A program made the translations under genes and the position numbers. A DNA stretch of 64,000 bases. Source: CAYWNA01 sp964459305. Lineage in GTDB: Bacteria > Planctomycetota > Planctomycetia > Pirellulales > Pirellulaceae. Shown here one piece after another: positions 51,898-61,383 of the stretch. Where the stretch lies: assembly GCA_964459305.1 (NCBI GenBank), contig CAYWNA010000014.1, forward strand, positions 33,288 through 97,287, written 5' to 3'. Below the pieces are notes generated by a model. The model did no database searches and was not told the DNA's origin. It saw only the letters and a program-made list of their open reading frames with translations. Numbering within the stretch: position 1 is the stretch's first letter; each line of letters begins with the position of its first letter.

Positions 51898-53409
51898 ATG
51901 ATCCCACCACTGCTTCACCTGACCAACATCAGCAAACGCTTTCCGGGCGTTCAGGCTCTTGATGGGGTCGATCTATCGCTGGATCGAGGCGAAGCTCATT
52001 GCTTGGTCGGCGAGAATGGTTCGGGTAAGTCTACGCTGATCAAGGTCATTTCTGGTGTCGAGCGTCCGGAAAGTGGGGGCCGGATGGAGATGGACGGCAG
52101 CGTGGTCCGTCACTGGCAGTCGAGTCGAGCGATCCATCGTGGTATCGAGGTGATCTACCAGGATCTGTCTCTGTTCCCCAATCTCTCCGTTGCCGAGAAT
52201 ATCGCACTTGGCCAGTTGTCAGAAGAGAAAGCCAAATGGATGAACTGGCGGCGGGCGAGGCGAATCGCCGCGGGGGCGCTGGAGAGAATCGGGGCGGACA
52301 TCGATCTGGATGCGCCGGTCGGCCGTTTTCCGTTGGCCGATCAGCAACTTGTTGCCATCGCTCGCTCGCTGACAACAGGCGTGCGTTTGTTGATCATGGA
52401 CGAACCAACAACATCGTTGACGCGACGCGAGATCGACGCGTTGTTTGCGGTGGTGAGAGGTTTGCAGGCCAAGGGAATCGCGACGTTGTTTGTGAGCCAC
52501 AAATTAGACGAAGTGTTCGAGATCGCCGAACGTGTGACCGTGCTGCGCGATGGCCGTTGCGTGGGCACTTATTCCCGCAGCGAGTTGGACGGTGATCGAC
52601 TGGCGATATTGATGAGCGGCCACGAACCAGAACGGACGCGATACACGTGCAAACAAGTTGGTGAGGCACCCGTATTGGAAGTAAAGGGCCTGTGCAGAGC
52701 CACTCAGTTTCACGATGTGAGCTTCCGACTGATGCCCGGTGAAATTGTGGGGCTGTCGGGCCTGTTAGGCTCCGGTCGAGCGGAGTTGGCGTTGTCACTG
52801 TTCGGCCTGAATCCGCCCGACGCGGGCCAGGTTTGGATCGATGGCCGTCCGCAGATGCTCCGGTCCCCCGAAGATGCCGTCCGGCTGGGGATCGGGCTTG
52901 TGCCAGCGAATCGAGCCGTCGAAGGCCTTGTGATGTCGCACTCGGTGGGTCGCAATGCCATCCTGACCATTGTGGACCAATTGCGAAGCCGCCTGGGGCT
53001 GATCGGGCGAACGCGGCTGAACGATGCGATGGCCAGAACGATCGATCGATTGGCGGTTCGAACCGCTTCGCCGGACGCGCCCGCGGAAACGCTTTCCGGC
53101 GGCAACCAACAGCGGCTTGTGCTCGCCAAATGGCTTGCCATCGAGCCGCGCGTGCTGATACTGCACGGGCCTACCGTCGGGATTGACATTGCGGCAAAGA
53201 GCGAAATCCACCACATCATCCGCAACTTGGCGCAGGGCGGGATGAGCATACTCATGATCAGTGACGAAATCCGGGAACTCGTGAGCTGCTGCAACCGGAT
53301 TCTGCTGATGGCCAAAGGGCAGATTGTGCACGAGTGGGAAGCGGCGCAGGTGGCGGAGTCGGAGATTGAGGGGAGGCTGTTGGATGCTGAAGGAGATGGC
53401 AGTGCTTAG
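51898..53409 (+). CDS. Sugar ABC transporter ATPase with two ATP-binding domains (RbsA-like)
   Basis: Protein of 503 residues. Domain 1 has Walker A GENGSGKST at 38-46, a LADQQLV signature-like segment and Walker B LLIMDEPT. Domain 2 has the degenerate GLSGLLGSGRAEL Walker region usual for the second half of RbsA-type proteins, then LSGGNQQRLVLAKWL and VLILHGPTVGID. It energises the CUT2-type importer formed by the two permeases downstream. The gene ends just before a repeat with the second assembly gap. Confidence 0.9.
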   Translation: MIPPLLHLTNISKRFPGVQALDGVDLSLDRGEAHCLVGENGSGKSTLIKVISGVERPESGGRMEMDGSVVRHWQSSRAIHRGIEVIYQDLSLFPNLSVAENIALGQLSEEKAKWMNWRRARRIAAGALERIGADIDLDAPVGRFPLADQQLVAIARSLTTGVRLLIMDEPTTSLTRREIDALFAVVRGLQAKGIATLFVSHKLDEVFEIAERVTVLRDGRCVGTYSRSELDGDRLAILMSGHEPERTRYTCKQVGEAPVLEVKGLCRATQFHDVSFRLMPGEIVGLSGLLGSGRAELALSLFGLNPPDAGQVWIDGRPQMLRSPEDAVRLGIGLVPANRAVEGLVMSHSVGRNAILTIVDQLRSRLGLIGRTRLNDAMARTIDRLAVRTASPDAPAETLSGGNQQRLVLAKWLAIEPRVLILHGPTVGIDIAAKSEIHHIIRNLAQGGMSILMISDEIRELVSCCNRILLMAKGQIVHEWEAAQVAESEIEGRLLDAEGDGSA

Positions 53410-53575
53410 TGCTTGGTTCTTCGTGCTTAGNNNNNNNNNNNNNNNNNNNNNNNNNNNNNNNNNNNNNNNNNNNNNNNNNNNNNNNNNNNNNNNNNNNNNN
53501 NNNNNNNNNNNNNNNNNNNNNNNNNNNNNNGTGCTTAGTGCTTGGTTCTTCGTGCTTAGCGCTTGGCACTGGGGC
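53403..53575 (+). repeat. Tandem repeat around assembly gap
   Basis: Copies of GTGCTTAGTGCTTGGTTCTT(CG) flank the 100-N gap on both sides (53403-53430 and 53531-53560). Variants run to about 53575 (GCGCTTGGCACTGGGGCTTA). Such GCTTAGTGCTTGG arrays occur between genes; here one lies between the ATPase and first permease. Confidence 0.8.
53431..53530. other. Assembly gap of 100 N
   Basis: Exactly 100 N within the GTGCTTAGTGCTTGG repeat, a placeholder for unknown length. Confidence 0.98.
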
Positions 53576-53592
53576 TTAGTGTTGGGTTTGCG

Positions 53593-54594
53593 ATGTTTTT
53601 GAACTGGAAACGGCTGTTGGGTGGTTGGGGAGCTCAGGAAGTGGGCGTGGCGTGCGCTGTCGTCATCCTCGGCATGGTGATTACGGCGGTGAATCCTGAG
53701 TTTCTTACGCTCGAAAACGCCTTCGATTTGCTGTCTACCTACGCGTTCCTGGGTATCTTGGCGGTTGGGCTGTTCGTCGTGTTGGTTTCGGGCGGTATTG
53801 ATATCTCGTTCATTGCGGTCGCCACGGTGGCGCAGTACGTGATGGCCACGTCGATCGCACACCATGGCGGGAACGTTGGTGTCGCTTTTCTGCTGGCCAC
53901 GTCGATCGGCATGGCGCTTGGGCTGATGAACGGTTTGGTGGTCTACTTCCTCAGGATTCCGAGCATCGTCGCGACAATCGCCACGTTGAACATTTTCTAC
54001 GGTTTGTTGCGGGTCTTCTCCGGCGGACGTTGTATCTACAACCTGCCGTCGTGGTTTCGAGATTTCGGCGATTGGAGGATGCTACGGCTGTTTCGGGAAG
54101 ATGGAACGTCGTACGGGCTGTCGGTAACGGCCGTGATTCTGCTGGCGGTGGTCGTCGTAACGGCGGTACTTCTGAAATACACGACGCTTGGCCGCAAGAT
54201 CTATGCGTTGGGTGGAAACCCAGTGGCAGCGACACGGGCCGGCTTCAATGTTCTTGCGATCCAATTGTTTGTGTACGCGTACATGGGCCTGCTGGCAGGC
54301 CTGGCGGGATTGGCCCATACGCTGGACGTTCAAACGGTGGAGCCGAACGCTTTGGTGGGCAAGGAGTTGGGCGTGTTCGCAGCCGTTGTGTTGGGCGGCG
54401 CCAGTTTGACCGGCGGCGTAGGGTCGACGCGAGGCACCGTGCTGGGCGTTGCCCTTGTGGCAATCATGAGCAACGGCCTGATCCTGACACGCGTTCCTTC
54501 GCGATGGGGCCAAGTGGCCATCGGGCTCGTGATCCTGGTCAGTGTGACGGTTGGTGCGATACGGGCAAAGAAAGCACGGAGGACGGTCGGGTGA
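53593..54594 (+). CDS. Sugar ABC transporter permease 1 (CUT2 family)
   Basis: Integral membrane protein of 333 residues from ATG 53593 (MFLNWKRLLGG). It has 8-10 hydrophobic segments and the RbsC-type motifs ILAVGLFVVLVSGGIDISF and GVFAAVVLGGASLTGGVGS. It overlaps the next permease by four bases (GTGA), implying translational coupling. With permease 2 it would form a heterodimeric channel, as in LsrC/LsrD. Confidence 0.88.
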   Translation: MFLNWKRLLGGWGAQEVGVACAVVILGMVITAVNPEFLTLENAFDLLSTYAFLGILAVGLFVVLVSGGIDISFIAVATVAQYVMATSIAHHGGNVGVAFLLATSIGMALGLMNGLVVYFLRIPSIVATIATLNIFYGLLRVFSGGRCIYNLPSWFRDFGDWRMLRLFREDGTSYGLSVTAVILLAVVVVTAVLLKYTTLGRKIYALGGNPVAATRAGFNVLAIQLFVYAYMGLLAGLAGLAHTLDVQTVEPNALVGKELGVFAAVVLGGASLTGGVGSTRGTVLGVALVAIMSNGLILTRVPSRWGQVAIGLVILVSVTVGAIRAKKARRTVG

Positions 54595-55601
54595 AGTGGC
54601 GAAAACTGTCCGACGTGCAAGTGTTAGCCCTGGTATTCGTGGCGTTGTTTCTGCTGATGTGGGCTCTCAATCCACGCGGATTCCTTAGCACGGGCAATCT
54701 GCAATCCATGGCGTTTCAGTTGCCCGAGTTGGGGCTGCTGTCACTGGCGATGATGATCACCATGGTCAGCGGCGGCATCGACTTGTCGGTCCTAACCACG
54801 AGCAACCTGGCGGGAATCGTAACCGCGCTGGCGCTCGGTCAGTTGGTCGGTGCCGATACGGGCATAGGTGCCGCGCTGTTCGGCACGGCTTTGGCGATCT
54901 GCGCCGGTTTGTCGGTATCGCTGTTTATCGGGTTCGCCAATGGACTGCTTATTGGCGCGGTCGGCGCATCTCCCATCCTGGCGACCCTCGGCACGATGAC
55001 GCTGGTCGGCGGAATTGCATTGGTGTTGACGGGCGGCAGCGCCGTGAGCGGGTTACCGGCCACCATTGCACCGATCGGCAACGAGACGCTACTCGGTGTG
55101 CCGGTGCCTCTGTGGATCTTTGCCGTGTGCGCGATCGCCGTGGCCGTGCTGCTTGAGCGCACACCGTGGGCTTTTCGCCTCTACCTTCTCGGCGCGAACC
55201 CGACTGCGACGCTTTTCTCCGGCGTCAACAATCGCCGCGTGACGGTGTTTGCCTACGCCCTTTCCGGGCTCTTATGTGGCATTGCCGGTATGATCATGAT
55301 CAGCCGATTCAACTCGGCCAAAGCCGGCTATGGCGAGTCGTACCTGCTGATCACCATACTCGCTGCGGTATTGGGCGGAACCTCGCCCACCGGAGGATTC
55401 GGCCGAGTCCCAGGCCTGGTGCTCTCGCTGGCGATTCTGCAAGTCATCTCCAGCGGCCTGAACCAACTCCGCGTCAGCCCATTCCTAACGATCGCAATGT
55501 GGGGCGCCATTATCCTGTTGGTGATGGCGCTGAATCGGATCTTACAGATCCTGGAACGCCGGTCACTTACGCGAGGGAGTAAGAACGGGGCAAGAATATG
55601 A
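54591..55601 (+). CDS. Sugar ABC transporter permease 2 (CUT2 family)
   Basis: Membrane protein of 336 residues from GTG 54591, whose GTGA overlaps the stop of permease 1. It carries the RbsC-type segments MMITMVSGGIDLSVLTTSN and ILAAVLGGTSPTGGFGRVP. Its last codons and stop lie inside a palindromic repeat (GGGCAAGAATATGA), so the extreme C-terminus is repeat-derived. Confidence 0.88.
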   Translation: MKWRKLSDVQVLALVFVALFLLMWALNPRGFLSTGNLQSMAFQLPELGLLSLAMMITMVSGGIDLSVLTTSNLAGIVTALALGQLVGADTGIGAALFGTALAICAGLSVSLFIGFANGLLIGAVGASPILATLGTMTLVGGIALVLTGGSAVSGLPATIAPIGNETLLGVPVPLWIFAVCAIAVAVLLERTPWAFRLYLLGANPTATLFSGVNNRRVTVFAYALSGLLCGIAGMIMISRFNSAKAGYGESYLLITILAAVLGGTSPTGGFGRVPGLVLSLAILQVISSGLNQLRVSPFLTIAMWGAIILLVMALNRILQILERRSLTRGSKNGARI

Positions 55602-55654
55602 TTGGCAAGAATATCTGCATTGGATCCACATTCTTGCCCGTCACATTCTTGCCC
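55588..55654. repeat. GGGCAAGAAT inverted-repeat element
   Basis: GGGCAAGAAT (55588-55597) and GGCAAGAAT just after it face two copies of ATTCTTGCCC (55630-55639, 55645-55654). It spans the end of permease 2 and the intergenic gap to the convergent GH116-type gene, where it could fold as a terminator. Confidence 0.65.
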
Positions 55655-55685
55655 GTCCCTTGCCCTCCGACCCCCATTGCCAGCG

Positions 55686-58600
55686 CTACTTAGCCACCGT
55701 TTCCTCAACTGCAATCTCGCCCTGCCGCACGTCAAGCGAGACCTTGCCGTCCTTCATCTCGACTGTGCCGAAGCCGGTCTCCGTGCTGAGGAAGCTGCGG
55801 AAGTCGCCGACTTTGGAATCGACATACAGAGTCTTCGCCACGGCGTCGTAGCGAGCGCCCGTCAAGCCTTGAACAAGTGCGTAGCTGGACATGGCCCTGG
55901 CGTACCAGTGGCCGCATTCGTACTCGTTGAACGGATTGCGGCGAACACCGTCGTAACGCCGCCGGCAAGCACGCACGATGTCGAGCCCCTCGTCGGTGCA
56001 TCCCATCAGCATTAGATGCGAGGCTACTTGGTATTCGATTCCGGTCCACACTTCGTCGCTGTAGACGAACGGCAACAGAGGCTTGCCGCCGTGGGGCCAT
56101 GAACAAAGCAGCAGTCCACCGTCGTCGCCCATGGCAAACGTCGGACGTTGCGGGTTGGCGTGGGTCGATAGATCGTGCTTCAGGTTGTATTTGTGGATCG
56201 ACAACAGGTGACTGCGCACCTTGGCGGCGTCGATCAAGTCATCGTCAATACCGCAAACCGCAGCCATCCACAGCCCCAACACGCCGTCCGAAAGGCACCC
56301 ATCGCCGTACTGGTACTTCGGCCCTTGCTGGTTGACGAGTTCGGCGACTTTGTGATAGGCGGCACTTTGCTCATCGGGATTGATCTGCCCAAAGTCGCGA
56401 TCCAGGCCTTCCTTCACGACGATCTGGATGAAGTACTCGCCATTGTACAGTTCCGACTCCATTCGCTTGCAGCCTTTCTCAAGCAACTCGCGATAGAGCC
56501 CAACGTCTTCGCCAACCGCCTCGCCCATCTTGACCGCCGCCGCGAGCCCACCCACGTAGAAACTTCCGCAATGGCCGTCGGGACCAAAGTAGTTGATGTC
56601 GTACGTGTTGTGGTGTTCCTCTTCCAGCAGACCCGTGTGACGAGGATCGTACTTGGCGATCATGTAATCGAGGCTTAGCTTGATGTGCGGCCAAAATTCA
56701 GCCAGCCACTGGTCGTCGCCCGAAATGCGCCAATCACGGTAAGCCTTCATGATGCCGCCCAATTGCCCATCCGATGCGTCATAGGACCCGCCGCCCGGAG
56801 CGATCGGCAGATTACTGCGGAATGCCTGACGGCCCCGTTCGTCTTGCGATTCGATGTACTCGGTCTGCCGGAGGCTACGTTCCAGTGACGGGAACAAGTG
56901 GCAGATCGCCTGGGCGTAATTCCACACATGCGTGCACGATCCGGCGCAGCAACCACCGGCGTCGCTGCAGCCTTCGTAGCACCAGATGCGGCCGTCATGT
57001 TGGCGCAACACGGTAGGCGATTTCAGGATGGTCAAGTTGGCCGCAACGGCTTCGACCACTTCCGGCGGCAGGGTGGTATCGTAGAAAGCGTCGCGAAACA
57101 CTTCGCTTTGACGTCGCAGTCTCGCGTAGTTCTCTTTCCAGTAGTCGGCGACTTCTTGCACGCCCGTAAACTGCGTCGAATACCAGGGAACGTAGGTCGA
57201 CGGGATCACGGGCTCGCATACGCCATCCTCGCAGTCGCAGCCCTTCACCGGCGGATCGGCCACCCACTGGCCATAGTCGTCGCCCTCGAAATCCGCGAGC
57301 ACGGTCAGTCGCTTCGGATCTTCGACAACCGCATTGCCTTGAGCGGCGAGCAACGCGTCGATCGGTTCGTCGCTTAGCACGAATTGGTCGGCCAGGATAT
57401 GGCCCCAATCGCCCGTCTTCCGGTCGACAATCTGAATCTTGGCTTGCTTTTCCTGGATGTCGGCCAAATCGAACGTGGTCCAGGCGAGTTGCTCGGTTTG
57501 CTTGCCGCAGGCCGACTGAACGACCTTGCCGTCGATCGTCAGGTTGACACAGGTCTCGCCGGCAAATGGTCCGCCGCCGACCAAGAAATGAAGATAGCGT
57601 TTGCCGATGGCGAACTCCGGCGAGGTGAGCGTCCCGACCGAACTGTCACCATCGGGGTCAAATGTATTGACCAGTCCACGGCCCAGGAATCCGGAAACCA
57701 CCTGTTGCCCGTTTTCGGCCGTGCCCCGTGAGGGCGACTCGCGAAACGCCGGGCCGGAACTTCGGTTGCCGTAGCGAAGATTCGTCTTTGGCACATACCA
57801 ACACGTCAGCAGGCGAATCGTCTTCTGTTCCCCCGGTTTGACTTCGAACGGGACGGCGAGCGAGGCCCCTGGCGCGCTGCCCGGCTCGGATGGGTTTTCC
57901 AATAACGTGCCATTCGCGATATTGCGCCACGTAATCGTCAGAGGATCCCACCAGCCGCCGCGGAACCAGCAGTGGTCAACTGCGGCTTCATCGCCATCGA
58001 CGAGTACGGCAAACGCCCCATTCTGGTCGCGATCCTCGCCGCCCGATGCGTACAACACAAAACCACCACCGATCGGACCGATCGAACCGTTGCCCATAAA
58101 GTTGCGGGTATTGAACGAGAAGACGGCCTTGCAGGGCTGCTTCGATGTGTTACGGAAACGGTATTCCAGCGCGCCGACGGGCAGGCTCGATGGATCAGGC
58201 TCCGGCGGCGTGAACGGACTCCAGCCCACGAGTTCCACGTCCAGCGGCAAGGCCGCATCCTTCAGCTTGATCGTGGCGAAGGGAAAGCGGTCCAGGAACT
58301 CGGCGTTTCGAAAGCGAGGAAACCCGTACGTCGTTCCCACACCACCGTTGCCCGTGCCCGATCGCCCGAAATACTTCCAGTCGGGAATAGGGCCTTCGAT
58401 AACGCGTGCCACGTTCTCTTCACCCTCTTTACCCAACACGCACAGCGCGGCGAACGTGGTCGGTTCGTGAAAGAACTCCATCCGATGGCGCACCGACATA
58501 TGCGAGATCGCCCCCGTCCCTTCCAGGCAAAACATCCCGGCACCAATTCCGCCAATAGGAAAGGCGATTCGGTTCAGATTCCTGCCCGTGTACGGCCCGT

Positions 58601-58706
58601 TGAAATCTCGCGCCGGCGGTTCTGCTGCACGCGACCAGGGCGCTGCAACCGCAGTCAAGAAAATTGCCGTCACTGCTAATCGATACTCTGCCGATCGTGC
58701 GCTCAT
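55686..58706 (-). CDS. GH116-type glycosidase (bile-acid beta-glucosidase/GBA2-like)
   Basis: Exported protein of 1006 residues; signal peptide about 1-28, GAGGAG ribosome binding site before ATG 58706. The N-terminal GH116 domain opens with GRNLNRIAFPIGGIGAGMFC. The C-terminal (alpha/alpha)6-type domain has GSCTHVWNYAQ and NTYDINYFGPDGHCG, whose Asp after Tyr fits the proposed acid/base of GBA2-type enzymes; this is by motif recall. An extra domain of about 110 residues (near 340-450) has FDPDGDSSVGTLTSPEF, LVGGGPFAGETCVNLTIDGK and DWGHILADQFVLSD. It looks like a carbohydrate-binding-type jelly-roll seen inside other planctomycete glycosidases. Probable role: hydrolysis of beta-glucoside or beta-xyloside ends outside the cytoplasm. 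Confidence 0.85.
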   Translation of the reverse strand: MSARSAEYRLAVTAIFLTAVAAPWSRAAEPPARDFNGPYTGRNLNRIAFPIGGIGAGMFCLEGTGAISHMSVRHRMEFFHEPTTFAALCVLGKEGEENVARVIEGPIPDWKYFGRSGTGNGGVGTTYGFPRFRNAEFLDRFPFATIKLKDAALPLDVELVGWSPFTPPEPDPSSLPVGALEYRFRNTSKQPCKAVFSFNTRNFMGNGSIGPIGGGFVLYASGGEDRDQNGAFAVLVDGDEAAVDHCWFRGGWWDPLTITWRNIANGTLLENPSEPGSAPGASLAVPFEVKPGEQKTIRLLTCWYVPKTNLRYGNRSSGPAFRESPSRGTAENGQQVVSGFLGRGLVNTFDPDGDSSVGTLTSPEFAIGKRYLHFLVGGGPFAGETCVNLTIDGKVVQSACGKQTEQLAWTTFDLADIQEKQAKIQIVDRKTGDWGHILADQFVLSDEPIDALLAAQGNAVVEDPKRLTVLADFEGDDYGQWVADPPVKGCDCEDGVCEPVIPSTYVPWYSTQFTGVQEVADYWKENYARLRRQSEVFRDAFYDTTLPPEVVEAVAANLTILKSPTVLRQHDGRIWCYEGCSDAGGCCAGSCTHVWNYAQAICHLFPSLERSLRQTEYIESQDERGRQAFRSNLPIAPGGGSYDASDGQLGGIMKAYRDWRISGDDQWLAEFWPHIKLSLDYMIAKYDPRHTGLLEEEHHNTYDINYFGPDGHCGSFYVGGLAAAVKMGEAVGEDVGLYRELLEKGCKRMESELYNGEYFIQIVVKEGLDRDFGQINPDEQSAAYHKVAELVNQQGPKYQYGDGCLSDGVLGLWMAAVCGIDDDLIDAAKVRSHLLSIHKYNLKHDLSTHANPQRPTFAMGDDGGLLLCSWPHGGKPLLPFVYSDEVWTGIEYQVASHLMLMGCTDEGLDIVRACRRRYDGVRRNPFNEYECGHWYARAMSSYALVQGLTGARYDAVAKTLYVDSKVGDFRSFLSTETGFGTVEMKDGKVSLDVRQGEIAVEETVAK

Positions 58707-59047
58707 CGTGATGCTCCTCTACCGGATTAAGACAGCGGGCGTCTCACGCCACCGCCGCTAAGGCGAGCGGCAGATGAGAATTTACCGTGGATAGGCTTCC
58801 AGCCTGTCAAATTTGCGGCCTGACAGGCTGGAAGCCTATCCCACGGGTACGCGAATTTCCACCGCCGCTAAAGATTGTTGACAGAAGACGACTTGTTACT
58901 GCCCTTCAACATAGAGCCGCGGCCTTGTTGTCGCAAGAGTCTGCGACGGCGTCGCAAAAAGTCCTTCCGTGGGCTTTTGCTTCGCGATGAACGGAGTGTT
59001 ACGATGAGCAGCGTCGCAAATTCAAAGGGAAAACAAGGGGAAGGATC
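58707..59047. other. Divergent spacer of 341 bases
   Basis: It carries the palindrome at 58785-58846, which is flanked by 13-base direct repeats CCACCGCCGCTAA at 58749-58761 and 58859-58871. AAGGGGAAGGATC is the ribosome binding site of the gene at 59048. No clear promoter was found. Confidence 0.5.
58785..58846. repeat. Palindromic element with GGCTTCCAGCCTGTC arms
   Basis: The left arm 58785-58809 (ATAGGCTTCCAGCCTGTCA core) and the right arm 58821-58846 (TGACAGGCTGGAAGCCTAT core) are complementary except for one base missing in the left arm. They surround an 11-base loop. Confidence 0.8.
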
Positions 59048-61228
59048 ATGCGCTCGATCTGCTGTGTATTGACTCTCTGGAGCGTGGTGCTGTTGGCCTC
59101 GGCGGACGTCTTCGGAGACGAGTTGCCGGATTGGACGGCCAAGATTCGTCGCGATCATCCACGGCTGTTCTTCAATTCGGATAGTTGGCCGCAAGTCCGC
59201 CAGCGGGCTTTGGGCGCCGAGCGAGCTTGGTATCTTTCCACCAAATCCCGCGTGGACCGTTTGCTGCCAAGGCTGGAAGACGCCGGCCAGTGGAAGGCGG
59301 AGGAGATGGGCCCACAAGCGGCACAGGCAGCCTTTGTCTTTCTTATGCAAGAAGACGATCGGTATCTGGAGTTAGCCAAGCGGTGCCTCGACGCCAGCGT
59401 TCGCTACTACGAGCAGTGCTACCGCGAGAAGAAAAGCGTGAATTGGTACTCGACATCGCGAGTCCACGCCATTTGCGCCTGGGATTGGCTTTACAACCAT
59501 CTCAACGAGGCGGAGCGTTCTGATCTGATGTCACGGCTGGTGCAGGTGATCGACAACGTGCTGAACGCACGGCCGCGCATCTACCGCGAGAACATGTCGG
59601 GCTACAGCACCGGGTTCTACGGCGTGCGAAATTGCCTTTGGTTCGTCGGCTGCACGGCCTTTGGCACGGGCATCGAAACCGGCCGAGTGAACGAATGGCT
59701 CGTCTGGGGACACGACGAGAATCTGAAAATGCTCGAACATCGTAAGCGGGCCTGTGGCGACGACGGCGGCGGTGCATCGCCGACCCTGGGCTACGTGTTC
59801 GGCGCCTATCCCTGGGCAGAACAGAACTTTTTCTACACCTGGCTATCCAGCACCGGCGAAGACATCGCGCCCGATTGGCCGCACAGTGCATGGCTTGCCA
59901 ATTACGTAATCTGGAACTGGATCGGAGCCGAGCCTCGGCCGCTGCAGTTCGGTTACGGCGACACACCGCACACGACCAACGAACTGCGGACAGGCGGGCT
60001 CTACACACACATGGCCAATCTCCGGCACCTTTTTGGCGAGTCGCGTCCCGAAGCGGCGGCGCTGGCCCGGTGCTTGCAGGAGCAGCTGCCGAATCGGTCG
60101 TATTCGTCCAGTTGGTTCATCTATCCGTTCCTATTGACGCGGCTGGAGGCCTCCCCCAACCCCTTGGTTCCCGACAGCCTTCCTCGCGCTCGTCACTTCA
60201 AGAACATGGGTCAGGTTTTCATGAGGTCCGGCACCGGAGCAGACGACACGTATTGCCTTTTCACGTGCGGCGGCGTCCTTTCACAACACCGGCACTACGA
60301 CGCGTTGAACTTCGTCATCTACCATCGCGGTTTCTTGGCCCTCGATTCCGGGACGCGGTATCTGGAGTTTGACAACGGCCAGCATCTGGCCAACTACTTC
60401 GCCCAGACCGTGGCTCACAACTGTGTGGTGATCCATCAGCCGGGAGAACCGCCGGCGCGATATTGGGGCGGCACGGTCGAAGGCAACCATGGCGCCCAGC
60501 ACCGGCAACTCGGTTCGGTTCTCAATGCACTTGAACAGAACCACGATTACGTTTACGTCGCGGGCGACGCGACCGCCTGCTACCGCCACGGCGTCATCAA
60601 TCGCGACGACCAGCCGCCGTTGGGTGAGAAGTGCGGCTTGGTGACGCGTCAACTGGTGTTTCTGATCCCCAGTCATTTCGTCATCTTCGATCGGGTCACG
60701 ACCACCGATCCCACCTACCGCAAAGAGTGGCTCATTCACACGGCCCATCAGCCAGTGATCGACGGCAATACCATGCGCGCCGACCACCACAACGGGCGCA
60801 TGCTCTGCCGCACGCTCTTGCCGGCGGATGCCGTCTTGACACCCGTGGGAGGCCCCGGCAAAGAGTTCCTGGCCGCCGGCAAGAACTGGAGCATCGAGAC
60901 TCGCGGTCTGAAGCCGGAGAACCTCGCGATGATGGGGCAGTGGCGCGTCGAAGTCACGCCGAGCGAGCCTCGACGCGAAGACGTGTTTCTCCACGTCATC
61001 CAAGTCGGGGATCGGAGCCTCCAGGCGATGGGTACTATTGAACTGGTTGAGACCGACAATGACGTCGGCCTCCGCTTGGCGACTGGCAGCCAAACCTGGG
61101 AGGTCACGTTCAACACTTCGGGCGATCCAGGCGGGCACATCCGTCGGACCGGGGGTCGTATCGCATTGGCCCGCGATTTGACGACGACGGTTCAGGCCCA
61201 AAGCGGCATCATGGTCAATGACCAATGA
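59048..61228 (+). CDS. Exported heparinase II/III-like polysaccharide lyase-family protein
   Basis: Protein of 726 residues with signal peptide (about 1-24). The N-terminal alpha/alpha toroid (about 25-390) carries NMSGYSTGFYGVRNCLWFV and RLFFNSDSWPQVRQRA. The C-terminal heparinase II/III-type beta-sheet domain (about 395-720) has HRHYDALNFVIYHRGFLALDSG and AHNCVVIHQPG, the conserved His/Asp-bearing region. By family it acts on acidic polysaccharides or uronic-acid-containing glycans; the substrate is not predictable. It is divergent from the GH116-type gene, and both enzymes may feed the sugar transporter at 49.5-55.6 kb. Confidence 0.8.
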   Translation: MRSICCVLTLWSVVLLASADVFGDELPDWTAKIRRDHPRLFFNSDSWPQVRQRALGAERAWYLSTKSRVDRLLPRLEDAGQWKAEEMGPQAAQAAFVFLMQEDDRYLELAKRCLDASVRYYEQCYREKKSVNWYSTSRVHAICAWDWLYNHLNEAERSDLMSRLVQVIDNVLNARPRIYRENMSGYSTGFYGVRNCLWFVGCTAFGTGIETGRVNEWLVWGHDENLKMLEHRKRACGDDGGGASPTLGYVFGAYPWAEQNFFYTWLSSTGEDIAPDWPHSAWLANYVIWNWIGAEPRPLQFGYGDTPHTTNELRTGGLYTHMANLRHLFGESRPEAAALARCLQEQLPNRSYSSSWFIYPFLLTRLEASPNPLVPDSLPRARHFKNMGQVFMRSGTGADDTYCLFTCGGVLSQHRHYDALNFVIYHRGFLALDSGTRYLEFDNGQHLANYFAQTVAHNCVVIHQPGEPPARYWGGTVEGNHGAQHRQLGSVLNALEQNHDYVYVAGDATACYRHGVINRDDQPPLGEKCGLVTRQLVFLIPSHFVIFDRVTTTDPTYRKEWLIHTAHQPVIDGNTMRADHHNGRMLCRTLLPADAVLTPVGGPGKEFLAAGKNWSIETRGLKPENLAMMGQWRVEVTPSEPRREDVFLHVIQVGDRSLQAMGTIELVETDNDVGLRLATGSQTWEVTFNTSGDPGGHIRRTGGRIALARDLTTTVQAQSGIMVNDQ

Positions 61229-61383
61229 CCAGAGCAAGTGCCTTCGTGTGTTCTTTTTGTTGACTCCTCCTCAATCAGACATCACGAGACAGTGCCCTGT
61301 CGATGTGGAATCCGGGAAAGCCGGCGCGTCGCCGGGGACTTCGCCTGAAAGGTGTGCCCTCGGGCAGTTGGTGGTCGTATCTT

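Noticed and set aside
53403..53575. CRISPR-like array around the second gap
   Set aside because: The repeat is contiguous without unique spacers, and no cas genes are near.
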